A stretch of DNA of 64,000 nt, from contig CM055613.1 in the NCBI GenBank assembly GCA_029379385.1, positions 24,897,652 to 24,961,651 of the forward strand. The letters run 5' to 3'. The DNA comes from Quillaja saponaria. Its lineage: Eukaryota; Streptophyta; Magnoliopsida; Fabales; Quillajaceae. Of this stretch, positions 10,552-23,314 are shown one piece after another; positions within the stretch are counted from its first letter, which is position 1; each line of letters begins with the position of its first letter. The notes under the pieces were generated by a model. That model did no database searches and was not told the DNA's origin. It was given only the letters and a program-made list of their open reading frames with translations. Made by a program: the position numbers and the translations under genes.

Positions 10552-10764
10552 AATTGATTGTGTTTGAGAAATGGGAATAGGAGAATTGGTATGAGGGCAA
10601 ACTGGAACATAGATGTGAAGCCAAGTTGGAGGAATTAGGGCCAATAGAGTTGTGTTTTCTAGATTCTTCTCTTATCTAATGAGTTTGATTGGTGAGTTCT
10701 GGACCTCATATTCCACACCCCACTGTGTTTTCTTATCACTTTGATGCACCTGGACGGGATAGCG

Positions 10765-10955
10765 AAGGTAAGCCGATGTTTGAATAACTTGTTATATAAA
10801 ATTATATAATATATGATTATATATTATTATTTTATTATATAATTTATATTGTTAAGTAAAATAAAAATTTATATTATTTTATTATTATTGACAAATTTTA
10901 TATAAAATTATTTGATAATGTCATACAAGAGGTGCCAAACAAGCCTGAATAGTAT
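10765..10955. mobile_element. Possible short AT-rich fold-back element
   Basis: The left side (ATGTTTGAATAACTTGTTAT then ATAAAATTAT) is a partial inverted match to the right side (reverse complement TTGTTTGGCACCTCTTGTAT then AATTTTATATAAAA). The interior is almost pure A/T. It resembles a degraded MITE upstream of PSBY; no target duplication is certain. Confidence 0.3.
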
Positions 10956-11212
10956 ACTCTTATACAATTCTAGGATTATAAAGTACAAAAGTAACATAAT
11001 TATCTGACTAACCTACCTGTAATAATTTTATAATATAAATTTATATTGTTGATATTTTTTTATATTATATTTGACATTATTAAAAATAAAATAATAACTC
11101 AACGATATAACTAAATTATATTAGCTTATACAAAACACTAATCTAGACAAATAATAATTATAAAAATTTAAATTATGTTATTATCAAACTACTATATATA
11201 AGAGTCTAATAT

Positions 11213-11622
11213 ACCTGTTTGATTTAACTTTTGAAACAGCATTTTAAGTTTAGGGTTTTCTTACAAAATTGTTTGGCCATAAAGGTTTTATTTTTAAAAT
11301 TTTATAAAAAATTTTTTTTATACTTTTAGAATCTTAAAAGCTTTTAAAAGCTAAAATCAAATAAAAAATAATAGAAGTTCAAAAAAAAATTAATAATTAT
11401 ATTTATTTAAATAAATATAACCATAATATTTATTAAAATAATCTTTTTAGCAATTGTAATACTTAATATCTTTTTTTTTAAATAAAATAAAATAATACTT
11501 TATATCTGAAGCACTTTTACATTACGTCATTTAACATTTTTTTTTTTTTTTACTTTTTATATAGCTCTATTTAAAGAATATTTCTACCCACAATATTTTT
11601 GCACAGTTAATCAAATAGACCA
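11213..11622. mobile_element. Possible hAT-type MITE
   Basis: The terminal similarity is about 16 bp: CCTGTTTGATTTAACT at the left and, reverse-complemented from the right, GTCTATTTGATTAACT. The interior is A/T-rich, with repeats of the AGCTTTTAAAAGCT kind (11337-11352). A convincing 8-bp target duplication was not found. Confidence 0.4.
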
Positions 11623-11797
11623 TTAATGAATCAAATGATAAGATAGGACAAGCCGTCGTCTAGGATATTTTATGTCATCTAGGCCCAGCCTATATTGGCC
11701 CATAGCGTAAGCTGTTGTAGCCCAATTCTCAGGCTTGGCGAAGCATCCAGTGAAATAGAAAAAAAATAATAAATAAATAAAAGAGATATTTGTTTTT

Positions 11798-12714
11798 GGC
11801 TTAATTACACTTTTGGTCTTCATAGTTTGCTTAGTAATTCAATTTAGTCTGTAGTTTGATTTTTACATTTAAATTCTTTGTAAGTTTTCAAATCAACTAA
11901 TTCTCTGAACAATTGGTCCTTATCATGAGCTGAGCTGCTGTCTAAATTCATTTAAAATAATATCTAAAAGACTTAAAAAGAATAAAATAAAGTAAATTAA
12001 AAAGGTTCTCTTCCTTATCATCATCGTATTTATTTATGTCTATCAAAAGAAAGATGAGATTTCAATTTCTTCTCAATCAACAAGTTAATGTTTGAGTTTG
12101 ATGGTTGACGAGGTTGAAATTAAAAAAAAGCTAGTTCATAATTTGTAAAAATTTGACTTCACATCTGTGTGTAGTGAAAGATGTTCTGCCTGTTCAAAAT
12201 ATTAGAAACGGTTTCTATTTTCTTAGTATATTCTTTCTCTCATGTAAATACTTGAATCTAGTATGAAATTTCAAAATTCACAAACAATTGGATGATTTTT
12301 GCTTGATCTAGTATCTAATTTATGATTTGTTTTTTCAGATGGCAACTATGTGCAAGAACAAAATACATCAGATAGGCAAGGAAGAGGTTAAAGGAGGTGG
12401 AGAGGGTTTCAAATGGAAGGAGGCAATAGAGAAGAGATTTGCTAGGATGGACAAGGAAGTAAGTAAATGGAGTAATGGTGAGTAGAGTTGGAATTGTAGT
12501 TGCGAGCTTCAGACGTCGAACTGTGACGTTGTTGAATCTACGATTGTTGTTAACTCAATTTGGACTGTTGCTCATAGTAAGGACCATATTGTAAACTATA
12601 AGAACTAAATTAGTTAATTGGAAAAACTATAAGGATTCGATTGTAAAAATCAAAACGATAGGGACTAAGTTGAATTCCTAAGAAAAATCTAAAGATCAAA
12701 AGTGTAATTAAGCC
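11798..12714. mobile_element. MULE-like non-autonomous element with ~23-bp inverted ends
   Basis: Left end GGCTTAATTACACTTTTGG and right end, reverse-complemented, GGCTTAATTACACTTTTGA are near-perfect inverted copies. The similarity continues imperfectly inward (TTCAATTTAGTC / TTCAACTTAGTC). This end type is common in plant Mutator-like elements. The flanking 9-mers match only partly (TTTGTTTTT / TTATATTTT), so the duplication is weak or decayed. The interior holds a lysine-rich 48-codon frame (12339-12485) preceded by TTTTTTCAG, which looks like a splice acceptor. This may be a captured exon, but I do not recognise the protein. Confidence 0.6.
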
Positions 12715-12902
12715 TTATATTTTCTTGTGGGCCCTTCTTCCATTTTCAACCCGAAAAATTGGAAACCCATTTTCCTTTTCCAGCTTCTGCTCTAATATCT
12801 CGGAGCATCCATATGCCATGTTGTTCTGTTGATGGAAAACCGGTGCTTTGCTCTCTCTGCGCCATTTGAAACTACCAACGGGACCTAGGATTTTTCACTA
12901 GA

Positions 12903-15900
12903 ATGGCCAGTTTATTAGCGTATGGTCCAAACACAGTCTTCGCTCCTTTTGTGGAACGGACAAGAACATCGAACCCTCTCTTTCGTCGACCTCAATTCCA
13001 TGGTTTCTACCATTCAAAGCCCTTTCTTCGTGGTTCGTCATCAGTGACAAGGTTCGGGTTCAATTCAGGGTTTTTTGACCCGGATGCAACGGATGAGATG
13101 ATTAGGGAGCTGTTTGGTCGAGCTGAAGGCCTTATCTACACTATTGCTGATGCTGCTGTTTCGTCCTCTGATACGGTAGCCACTACCACTAAACAGAACA
13201 ATGATTGGCTTTCTGGGATTACCAATTACATGGAAACTGTTCTTAAGGTAATGGATGTTCTATGATTTAGTAGCTCTGGGAATCTGGGATTCGGAAAAAT
13301 GGTGTTTTTTTATCCTGTTTCTTTGAGTAATGATGTTGTATAATTGAAAACTTACCTAGAATAATAAATTGAGCTTAGTTCTTAAACATTCTCATGATAT
13401 GTGCCAATCTGGTAGGACTAACTTGTTTGAATGATAAGTGATGTTGCTGTGGTAAAGTAGAATTTTTCAGCTGATTCTCGAAGGTCAAGTAAAGATGTTT
13501 GTACTAGGCTCCATCAAATACAAAAATTCGCACTTTCCACTTAAATTTAGTTTTAGTAATAGAATTTCCTTTGCGTTCCGTTGTGCAATGGAGATAGCTT
13601 AACCCCTGACTTACTTCATCTTAAATCTGGGCCCATTTCTGATTTCTTTTCACTGTAACTGGCCTTTTCAATTTATCTAATGGATCCTGACTTTTATCAA
13701 TTTCAGGTTCTTAAGGATGGGCTTTCTACTTTACATGTACCATATGCTTATGGCTTTGCAATTATTCTCCTCACAGTTGTTGTTAAGGCTGCCACATTTC
13801 CATTGACAAAGAAACAGGTTCCTTTCTTTTCAATTGTGCTTCAGGCTTCACTAGTGTGTTTAGTTGTGTAAGACCGCTATATTTATTGATGACATACTTA
13901 GTTCTATTCAATTGTGTGGTAATTTATCAAATATACACAGGTAGAATCTGCAATGGCTATGCGATCTTTTCAACCTCAAGTTAAGGCTATCCAGCAAAAA
14001 TATGCTGGAGATCAGGTATATGTTCTGCTAGTTTTAAAATTGCTTTTAATTATATTTCTTGCACATCATAAAATTAATTTGGATCTCCAGCAGGCATCAC
14101 TTTTGTGTGTTTATGTATTTTGTGAGAGATAGAGGAGACAATGGAGAATTTCAAGCGGGTTTCTTAGCCTTTACCAAGAAACCTATATTTTTCATGTACT
14201 CTTTTTCAGAAATTTGAAACCTATATTGTAATAGAATTTTGATTTAGTCTAGAATCATTAAACCTTGCAAGCTTTCTAGTTTGTTTGTCAGTTCAATATC
14301 TTATATACTTGCAGGAGAGAATTCAACTTGAAACTGCTCGACTATATAAATTAGCGGGCGTAAATCCACTAGCAGGTACTCATAACATGCCTTACTTTAA
14401 GAACTGAGTTGTAGCAGTAGTTATCAGCTATTTAGATTTCAATAGCACCTTTTTAAAAATAAAATAAAAAATTGTTTTGGTTGTTGGGGCCTGATGTTTG
14501 GAAGGCTGTTATAGATTATGTGTACCTTTTAAAAGGTGTGATCGTATTTAGTAAGCATTGTTCTATCTTTAGCTATTAATCATTTTCTGGACCTATAACT
14601 TTGGTACTACAAAATTATTAAATATGATTAGTAGAAGGGAAGGAATGAGAGTCAAAGAGAAATCTAGTAAAATGGAGCTAATATGGGTTCTGTAGAACTC
14701 TTTCTTTCACTAAATATGCCATCTTTGTTTCTCCTTTGTGCCAGGATGCCTGCCTACACTTGCAACAATACCAGTGTGGATTGGACTATATAGAGCACTT
14801 TCAAATGTGGCAGATGAGGTGTTGTGCTTATAACTTATTATGATAGTTTACTATTAATAATGAAATGTTTCTTTGTTATATATTAAATATATCTCCCATT
14901 GCTAATTGTAACTTTTTTTGTCTAATATTAAGGGACTCCTCACAGAAGGCTTCTTCTGGATACCCTCCCTTGCTGGTCCAACTACAATTGCTGCTCGACA
15001 AAATGGAAGTGGTATCTCTTGGCTTTTCCCCTTTGTTGTAAGTTCCTCAGTGAGAAATTCAACTTAACCACTTTTTTTGAAGATCTTTTTCCTATTCAAG
15101 TTATAAATTTTTGGAATTACTTTTTGCACAAGGTTAAGTACTTTTGTGCTAATAGCGTACATGTTTGGAATCAAATTTCTTTCTTGTTGAGAATTCTGAT
15201 GATTGCAGACACTAGCCTTTTATTAGATATTATTTGTGAAGTTAATTTCATTGTTGATTGATTATGCTTTTTTTTCAGGATGGTCAACCACCCCTTGGAT
15301 GGTCAGATACATTGGCATATCTTGTCTTGCCTATCTTGCTGGTTGTCTCTCAGTACATATCTGTCCAGATAATGCAGTCATCACAGGTCAGTCCTTTGCA
15401 TGTTCAATTAAACGTGATCCTTATAAAGTTTCCAACCTATTTGAATCTGTTGGACCATATTCCTATCAAAATATTAAAAAGACTCCTACTCCTACTGAAT
15501 TATATACTTAATGGTTCATTCAGGTTCCTTTTGCTGATATTTTCTGTTTAGAGGCTAAAATCCTTTTGTGAACAAGCAGTCATGTTTCCCTTTCAACTAG
15601 TTGTTGCTTGCTTCACCTAAAATACTTTTCTGAAGCTTGTGAACTCCATTGCTGAAGTGGCCATGGCCTTTGGTTAAACTTGATATGAATTTATGAAGCA
15701 AAATAGAATCGTTAGAAAGTTTGCGTTACATTTACTTTGTTGTTTGCTTATGCCTTGCTTGATTACTCATTGTTTTTTTCTTTTTTCCTGACGTGGCTTG
15801 TGATTTTCAGAGTAATGATCCAAGCATGAAGAGTTCTCAAGCCCTAACAAAGATCCTTCCACTGATGATTGGTTATTTTGCTCTCTCAGTTCCTTCTGGT

Positions 15901-17274
15901 CTAAGCCTTTATTGGTGAGCCAAATTAAAGCTTTTGCTTTGCTTTTCATTTGACCTTATTGGGAGCGAAATGCAGAGTTATCCTTTAATGCTTATGAAGT
16001 ACTTGTCCCTGCCCTGCATCTGTTAACATATTTTAGTTAAGGAATGCAGGTTTACAAATAACATATTGAGCACAGCACAACAAGTATGGCTTCAAAAGTT
16101 AGGTGGTGCAAAAGTTACAATGAGACAAGTCCGTGATGATGTCATCAAGGAGGACCAAATTCAGATTCAGAATTCTGTCTCTGAAGTAAATTCCCCCCCA
16201 AAGGAAGCCAGACAAGGTGAAAAGTTGACAGCTGAGGGGCCAAAAGCTGGTGAAAGGTCAACTATTGGAGATATTCTATTACTTTCTCATGTCACAATAT
16301 TATTAGGTATATTTGTAGCTAGTTGTTATGTTGATCTGTGTCTTTTCTCCAGATTCAAACAATTAAAGGAGCAAGAGGTGAGACGAAGACGACAAAGAGA
16401 AGAACAAAAGAGGAAAGCTGAGGAGGCAGAACTTAGAGGAAGTAAAGCGGATGAGGGATATGAGAAAGGAGACAAACTACTTCAGGGGGGAAACGGGGCT
16501 GCAGCTGACTTAGTTGTTGAGAAGGTTGAAGAACTTCAGTCTGTTACTGCCATTAACGACCTGCCCACTTCTGGAGTTTCCATGAATGGTAATTTGTGTT
16601 GTCAGAACTTGGAGGAGGATCAGATTACTTCATCTGCAGTTAGGATGGAGAATGATGAAGCTTCTAGTAATGGCAGGGTTGATGGGAGAGATAAGATGCA
16701 TTCCTATGAAATTCTAAAAAAGGTATCATCTCCAGTATATGGGACATTTTCTTATTAAATCACCGAGTAAGCTATTAAAGGAGTGCTATACTACATGCTG
16801 CATTATTTCCAGCATCTATTGCTTGATTCTTCTATTGTTTTACAAATCTTTGTCTGGGGGCGTGTTTTTTTATATTGTCATCTTTGGAGTAATGTATCTT
16901 TATATTAGCCCCTTCAGAGTTGCTAATAATGTTTCAAGGTTTATCACTTATTGGTGGAAGACATTATAATAGTTAAAAATATGTTTATGAAAATACACAA
17001 GCTTACTAGCCTCGATCATTTTAGCTGATATATTCTGCCATCCATTAATTCATATTGTTAATTAAGATATGTACTCACTAAAAGTGTTTTATTTTATTTT
17101 CTAATATTCCTCGTTGATATACACAGCGATGTTCTGTTATCATCATTTGGTAATTTACAAAATGATTTCTGTTTGTATTATTTCTCTCAGGATGCAGTTG
17201 AAGTACACACAAGTACAACCACGTCAGATACTAAACTTCCTGAGGATAACACTTATCAGGTTAGTAAGGAGTGA
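12903..17274 (+). CDS. ALB4: ALBINO3-like thylakoid membrane insertase (ALB4 type), chloroplast precursor
   Basis: Eleven coding exons: 12903-13247, 13707-13817, 13941-14015, 14315-14375, 14745-14818, 14933-15037, 15279-15386, 15811-15914, 16050-16256, 16353-16722, 17191-17274. They give 547 residues with all junctions GT-AG and in phase. A Ser/Arg/Phe-rich transit peptide covers about the first 60 residues. The YidC/Oxa1/Alb3 core follows: first helix near 130-150 (YGFAIILLTVVVKAATFPLT), ERIQLETARLYK, CLPTLATIPVWIGLYRALSN (199-218), WIPSLAGP, LAYLVLPILLVVSQYIS, and LPLMIGYFALSVPSGLSLYW with TNNILSTAQQVWLQ. The C-terminus has a charged coiled segment RFKQLKEQEVRRRRQREEQK (about 397-416) and a long acidic tail. 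The tail (SVSEVNSP, GEKLTAEGPKAGERF) fits the ALB4 branch better than ALB3. Known role: inserts and assembles thylakoid proteins, including ATP-synthase components. The last exon could splice further at a CAG|GTTAGT donor; I stopped at the TGA. Confidence 0.93.
16257..16352 (+). other. 96-bp in-frame intron of ALB4 (exitron-like)
   Basis: Donor AAAG|GTCAAC and acceptor TTTTCTCCAG|ATT bound a 96-bp segment. Splicing yields the family-consistent GERFKQLKEQ. The length is a multiple of three and no stop codon occurs, so retention would add 32 residues, including a hydrophobic stretch (DILLLSHVTILLGIFVASCY). This could form an extra membrane segment between the core and the stromal tail. Whether it is ever retained is not known. 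Confidence 0.6.
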
Positions 17275-20200
17275 AGAACTAGAAGGGAATGATTGTCTTT
17301 ACAATGGTAATGCTAATGAGCGAAACTCAGATCGACAGGTCTATTAGACTGCAAGTTAAACAAGGGGCAGATTAGTTCCGGCCTCTGAGAAGTACAAAGA
17401 GGTACTTCATATCTATTTTTCATCCTGAGCTGTGCATTTTGAGGAATAGAGTTAATACAGTTTATAGTAGCTTGATTGAAATGGTGGGATTAATAAGACT
17501 TGAAGTTCCTTTGTAGCTGTTGCAGGATTCAAGACTAATAGGTGCTCAGCCTCTACATTTTTGGAGATTGTAAGAGACATGTGTATCATATGTTTGTATT
17601 AAATAGTGGAATTTGTGTTATAATAGTGATATAATAATAAATTAAGGATTTCCAATTAAAGCACATGCTAAACAAACCTTCAGAGTCAGGTTGTCACTTC
17701 AGTTGTCATTTTAGATATCTTTCACTTTTGTTTGTGTTTGTGACTCCAAACAGACCCTTGTCTAGCATTTTTCAAAGTTTACGTGTTTTAGGCACTTTTG
17801 TTGTTTCCCTTTTTTTCTTTTTAGACAGTTATTGGCCAATACTATATGATGTTTATGCAATTTACTAATTATTTTGAAATCAAAGAAAGCTCATAAAATG
17901 GTTTCATACGTAGGAGGGCACTAATTCCATTCAATGGAATTAGTTTGAAATAATGAGTAGAATTAATTTTACTTTTGTCCTCCTTTGTATAATTACTTGT
18001 TTTATAATAGAAGACTTCAAAATAAATAAATAGAAGGAGAATAATTTTTTAGTTTTTAATGAGATAAATATTTCAGTCATATTTAATAAACAATAAATTG
18101 ATAAGAAGTTTTTGTTAGTTGAAATAATAAAAGATTTGCAGAGACAATCTTTGTGCTGACCTAGTACTACAAAATGCACATTATTGTAACTTATAATGAA
18201 AGTTTTGACAACTACATCACTTGTTAATGGTGTTTCTTGGTTGGTGTTTTGGTGACAAGCATGCATTTGGGTACCTTGTCCGCAATTATGGCACAAAGGC
18301 CGCCACGCATTTTATGTAAACTCATGCCAATGATTTTGAGTGTCATTGAACATCTTCTGAAGCTAGCATACATGAAAATAATGTGTTCCCCAAGCAATAT
18401 TTTATCATTAAGGATTTACTAATTTTTGGTATACATTTTCATGAAATTAGAAACCTTGATCATTAACTACAAGCAATTCTAAATAATATAGTCGATAAAT
18501 TAATGACAATGTCATAGAGAGAGTTTTTTTATTTTGTTACTCTTCATACATGGAATAAAAAATATCCGTATATTTACAATAAATCAATTTTTTTTTTCCT
18601 CATAATTAGCATTTATGAAAAATTAGAGAATATCTCTTATTGTCTGCTCAATAGATTTTTTTCAATGAATTATGTCAACACACTCCATCACTCAAGGAAA
18701 GAAAAAACTAATATTGGTTGTGCTACATAGTATAACCTTTAATACTAAGAATATACTATTCTTGGGTGACTTTTAATAATGTTATTACTAGTAATTAATT
18801 AATTGGCAAATAGATATAAGTCCTTTTGTAATCAATGGAAGATAATAGTAATATAATGGATATCCATGTAAGTGTGACTCTAAGCACATGCAAATAGATT
18901 AGTGTGTATGAAAAGACATGCTGCTGTCTATTTCAGAACTGCAGGTTTTCTTTATTCATAATATTATGTCAGCATATACGATATGATTCTTAACTCAGGT
19001 TACTCCATTATGTCCTCTATAATCGTTTTTTGAGAGTTTAAAATATGTTAATAAGTTGTTTGTTTAATTATTGTGCATCAGAATTCAAACTCAAACGCTA
19101 AAACAAAAATGGAATTTAGTAAAAGTATTTATTAATTAATTCTACGCATACCCATCTGAAATCTTAATTTAATTTGTATAAAGAAGATGCTGGATAATTA
19201 TATAATTATTAGCAGTAGCTCTTCTAGAGATTTACATCATATCTGGTATGGGAGAAAAATTTGTTCGGAGAGAGAAGAAACATTATTTCTCTCCCACAAA
19301 TATATTTAATTGAATTATAATTTTATCCTTTTTCTTTATTTATGTATCTCTCATGTGACATCATATCTCTTGTTCTTCAAAAATAAAAGATCTAATCACT
19401 TTTTTAAATATCATGACAGTATTTGAATAGGAGTCAAATTATTCTTATCGGTCTGCATTATATAAGGAATAATTAATATCACAGATGTATCAAAATTGGA
19501 CCTTGAACTGGATCCAGGTGTGAACCAGAGCATCTACTATTTAATACCCATGAATCATCCTAGCATTTTCACTTCTTCCATGCACTAAAATGTGGTAGGA
19601 AAGGTAACATCATGCATGGTAATGTACTGCTGACTAAAATGGCAGCATACCCATCAAAAAAACATTGGCAATGATTGAATTCAGTACAAGTAGACTGTCA
19701 TGTCTTTCAAACTTAGCTATTGGTTTTTCCATGTCCTTTCTTCTACAGCTATGTAGCTCATTAGTACTGGTACTAGGTTGAAGATATTAAGGATGACTCT
19801 CAAAGTTACTTTCTGAAGCTTTGGGAAGCAAATTTGAAACGAGGAGCATCCACGAAATTAAAACCATAACAGAAACAGAGTTTTCTTAATTCAGAAGTGA
19901 CCCAGACAGTACTGTACAGCCAATGATTATGGAACACATATGATATATATGCTTTTCAGTTTCTTTTTGACCATGTCCTATAGGATGATGATGTCTTTTT
20001 CTTTACAATATTGATGTCCAAATTTCAAGTTTTTATTTTTTTTAATCTTGAAGCTCATGGCTCGAGTTCTATCTCCAAAGAAAAGCAAAATGACATTAAC
20101 AATTTAGCATGCATTGTCTTTTCATGGGATTAACATTACATATCTATGAATCACAATTACTATATTAAATATTATCACAAAAACATAAGATTTGACAAAA

Positions 20201-20779
20201 TATATATAAAATATCATATTTTATGCAATTCATGATTTAATCGATTTTTTATAGTAGCTAGAAAAAGAAACTATGTACCTAATAAAACACTTGGCTCACG
20301 AAAATTCCCATATTAGTGGATATCGTGCTGCATGCACATAGCAACTATATTAAAAAGAACTTGTTAGACATTATAAGAGGTCAGCCATTGAGAGCCAGTT
20401 TGATTTATCATTTTAGACATCAAACATTTGGTTGCCTACGTTTTTCCGTCTAGCATTCTGGAAGCAGGCCAAGCCTAGCTTCCCAGACGTGGGATGCCAA
20501 CACTGGGCCAGGTCAATTTAATTTTTTATTTTATTTATTTATTTATTTATTTTCATTTAAATTTGTGAATGTTGCACAATAATATTTCTCTCTTTTTTAC
20601 AAAAAAATAAATCAACGGTCACTTGCTTAAAACGGTCATTTGACTGTTTGATATAACTTTTTTTTTTTTCACTTTTCTATAAATTGAACCTAGCCTTTTT
20701 GTGTATTATTTATTTTGAAGTTATGTTTTAGTTAATTGTTTAGTATGTTTTAAAATTGTGTGCATTTCTTATTTAGCAA
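17275..20779. other. ALB4 3'UTR followed by intergenic DNA
   Basis: The ALB4 3'UTR probably runs to about 17645 (AATAATAAATTAAGG region). Beyond it the sequence is AT-rich, with no gene recognised on either strand. A CxxC-containing open frame on the minus strand (17940-18296) shows no family match. An (ATTT)n microsatellite lies at about 20525-20560. Confidence 0.45.
20457..20487. other. Compact GC-rich hairpin
   Basis: TCTGGAAGCAGGC, a CAA loop and GCCTAGCTTCCCAGA form an imperfect stem of about 13 base pairs. It stands out from the surrounding AT-rich DNA, and flanking GTCT/AGAC could extend it. It may be the remains of a MITE or a small structured RNA; no function is claimed. Confidence 0.5.
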
Positions 20780-21522
20780 ATGGATAGCAGTGGGAAGATG
20801 ATATGGAGACTAAAAGAATTTAAAATTTTCATCGATTGTGTATAGAGGAAAGAAAAATGTAAAGAAGGGTAGTTGCATTTAAAGGCTTAGGTTGGGCTAG
20901 AATTGTGAGTCGATTAAACGAGTTTATTGGCAACTCTTTGAAAAATACCCAAAAACAAGTGGGATAGCATCAAGAAAGAGTGGAACTTATGGAAAAAGTT
21001 GAGCAACCAAAATGGAGTGGGATGGGATCATGTAAAGAAGAGTACTTGAGGTGGTAGGGAAGAGCGGTGAGAGCAACAAGTCAAGAAAAAAAATTAATAA
21101 ATGTCATTCGAATTTCTTTTGTCAAAATTGAATTATGGTATGTCTTCTCGTATTGATATAAGAATGTGAATGCAAAATTAAAGGTTCAAGATCATGACAA
21201 ATTGGGCTACCTGTTTGCCAGTATTGTTGCTACAGAGGATGGTGCATATAGTACATCCATTGGGGTTTTGCCTCGAAGCCTTAGGGATGATTATGATGAT
21301 GATGCTAAAGTTGAAGAAGAGGTAGAGGAAGGGACTCAAATATCTCATGCACAGACACACCTCCTACCTCCTTCTGCATGGACTCCTTCTGACCCACATA
21401 GATTTCGAAATTTTAAAGAGGGCGTGCTACATCAAGATCCATCAGTATCTCCACCTCAACATTCAATGTCTGCAATCCGTAATCATATAAAAGATGAACT
21501 TATTACAATTGATTGTTCTTGA
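20780..21522 (+). pseudogene. Decayed Myb/SANT-like domain gene fragment (Harbinger-associated or L10-interacting MYB family)
   Basis: Starting at an ATG at 20780, interrupted frames give WRLKEFKIFIDC, LGWARIVSRLNEFIGNSLKN (about 20890-20945), WDSIKKEWNLWKKL (about 20960-21000) and NGVGWDHVKKS (about 21010-21040). This is the plant Myb/SANT-like DNA-binding domain pattern (…WdslKkeWklWk.L…GlGWD…). An open 3' part (to 21522, TGA) has an acidic stretch DDYDDDAKVEEEVEEG (about 21289-21336) and ends IRNHIKDELITIDCS. Stops and shifts break the domain. The family is widely spread with PIF/Harbinger transposons in plants, so a transposon origin is likely. Confidence 0.6.
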
Positions 21523-23314
21523 CTTTTTTTTTTTTTAGTTTTATATGTATGCAAACAATTAAATAAATGTTAGTATCACATGTATTTCATGGCTATTAAT
21601 TCTTAATAAAAAATATATATTTAGTTATACGCTCCATTTAATTTAATTAAGATATTAATTTTTTGACTAGTATATTATTTATTAATATTTTTAAATAATT
21701 GAAAATAATATAATTTTATAACATAAGATATACATATCTTTTTTATAAATATACATATTTATAAAATTATGATTGCAAATCTTGAATTTAAAGTCAACCA
21801 AATATAACATCTAAAATAGTTTGGCTGCAATTTATAATTTGTAATAATACTGTTAAATTATGATTTATAGACAAAAGTTAAACTAAATTCACTATGAGGA
21901 AATTACCTAAGCCAATATGGAAGCAGGAAACTTAGTGTCTAATTGTAGAGAATGTAGAATATTTGTTGAGTAGCATTTGCTCATTCATGTCGGTTCACCA
22001 ATAAGAGGCACCTCATTCCAAGAGAACGTATAGTTATAAGGAGGAGAGACACCTCTCCGTGGGCAAAAAAAATAAAGCTAAAAATTATTCTTCACTCTCA
22101 AAGAAAAATCCCCTTTCTCTCTCTTTCTCCCCTCCTCAAAATTCATGAAAATATCCACAAGTCATAGTTATATAACTAGAGCAACCCCTTGATCAAAATA
22201 CCCACTTTCCTGCTCTTTAATTTGATCCAAATTTCTCAACTTTTGGTTATGAAAAACGTGAAATTCTATGCAATTGTTGACAGAGCAGACCGGTTTTGAA
22301 GAATCGTGGGTTTCTATCTTATGTAATTACCGTTTCTGAGCTGCTATGACTTGATCTATAACGATCATAATGCACTGATAGAAAACTTGTGAAGCATGTG
22401 ATTTTGTTTTGCTTTTGATAGATTCTTTTTCTTTTCCTCATTTGGTTGCGTATTCGAGTGTACTTGTCAATTGGATTATTGATAATCTTATGATCTGGGG
22501 AAGTCAAAAGGCATTTTTTTTTTGGGTTAATTCATAGCAGAAAACAGTTGAAATTACAAGAGCTGTTCTGGGTTTTGAACCATGGATGATGATTTTGTTT
22601 GTTTGAATCATTTTGAATCGGTCTAATCTCATTTTAATTGGATGCAATGAGTTTACTTGAATAGGAAATCCAATTTTGATGCCAAAGTTCCTTTCTTTAT
22701 GGGTTTCGGAATATCCTATCATTTTGTACTAGTATTCTTCGCCTCAAAGTTTTCTTTTTCTAATTCACCTCAGATTAACGGTTTTTCTCTTCATTTTTCA
22801 TGTTATATATCTTCTCTTTTTGTTATTGTTTGGGTTTTCACCTACTCTTCCTCCTGTTTGTCTGTATCAGGTCCTGAATTTCTTTGATTGTTTGTTTGGT
22901 TTGTAAATTTGTTTCCATGAAATCTGTATGTGGGTTTGTGGATTTGTAGCTTTTGATGGTCTAAGACTCTAAGTGCGTGCCTTCAGTTGCTTCTAACATC
23001 GTTCATTATGCCATACAAAATGGACACAGTTTGTCTTATAATTCAGTTCCCTTTACTTTATGTCACATAATGAGTTTTTACGAGCATGTTTTTCTTTGTA
23101 GGTTTGATACCTGAGGTTTGCTAGTCAAAACTTATTTTAAGGTACTCTATCTCTGGAAGTTAGAAGAATATCTAGAAGAACAGATGCAATAATTAGAGAA
23201 TTAGAAAAAGGAAATAATTATTATTATAATAAATTTGCGCATACTTAACAATTCCCAGAAACTTGAATATTTTCTTCTGCAAAGCTAGGGCACTGCAACA
23301 GCTTGGCAGTGCCC
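21523..23314. promoter_or_regulatory. Intergenic region, then promoter/5'UTR region of the RCC1-repeat gene
   Basis: The first ~450 bp are AT-rich and featureless. A CT-rich stretch at about 22090-22135 (CCCCTTTCTCTCTCTTTCTC) looks like a plant 5'UTR. The ~1.1 kb between it and the ATG at 23315 has intron-like T-rich composition, so a long 5'UTR intron is likely. Its exact borders cannot be fixed by eye. Confidence 0.4.

Noticed and set aside
17940..18296. Minus-strand 118-codon frame starting MCHNCGQGTQMHAC, like a zinc knuckle
   Set aside because: A CCHC spacing (CX2CX4HX4C) does not fit and no gag or transposase context is present.
23303..23314. Upstream start for the RCC1-repeat protein (MAVP extension)
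   Set aside because: The codon at 23303 is TTG, not ATG; the first ATG is at 23315.
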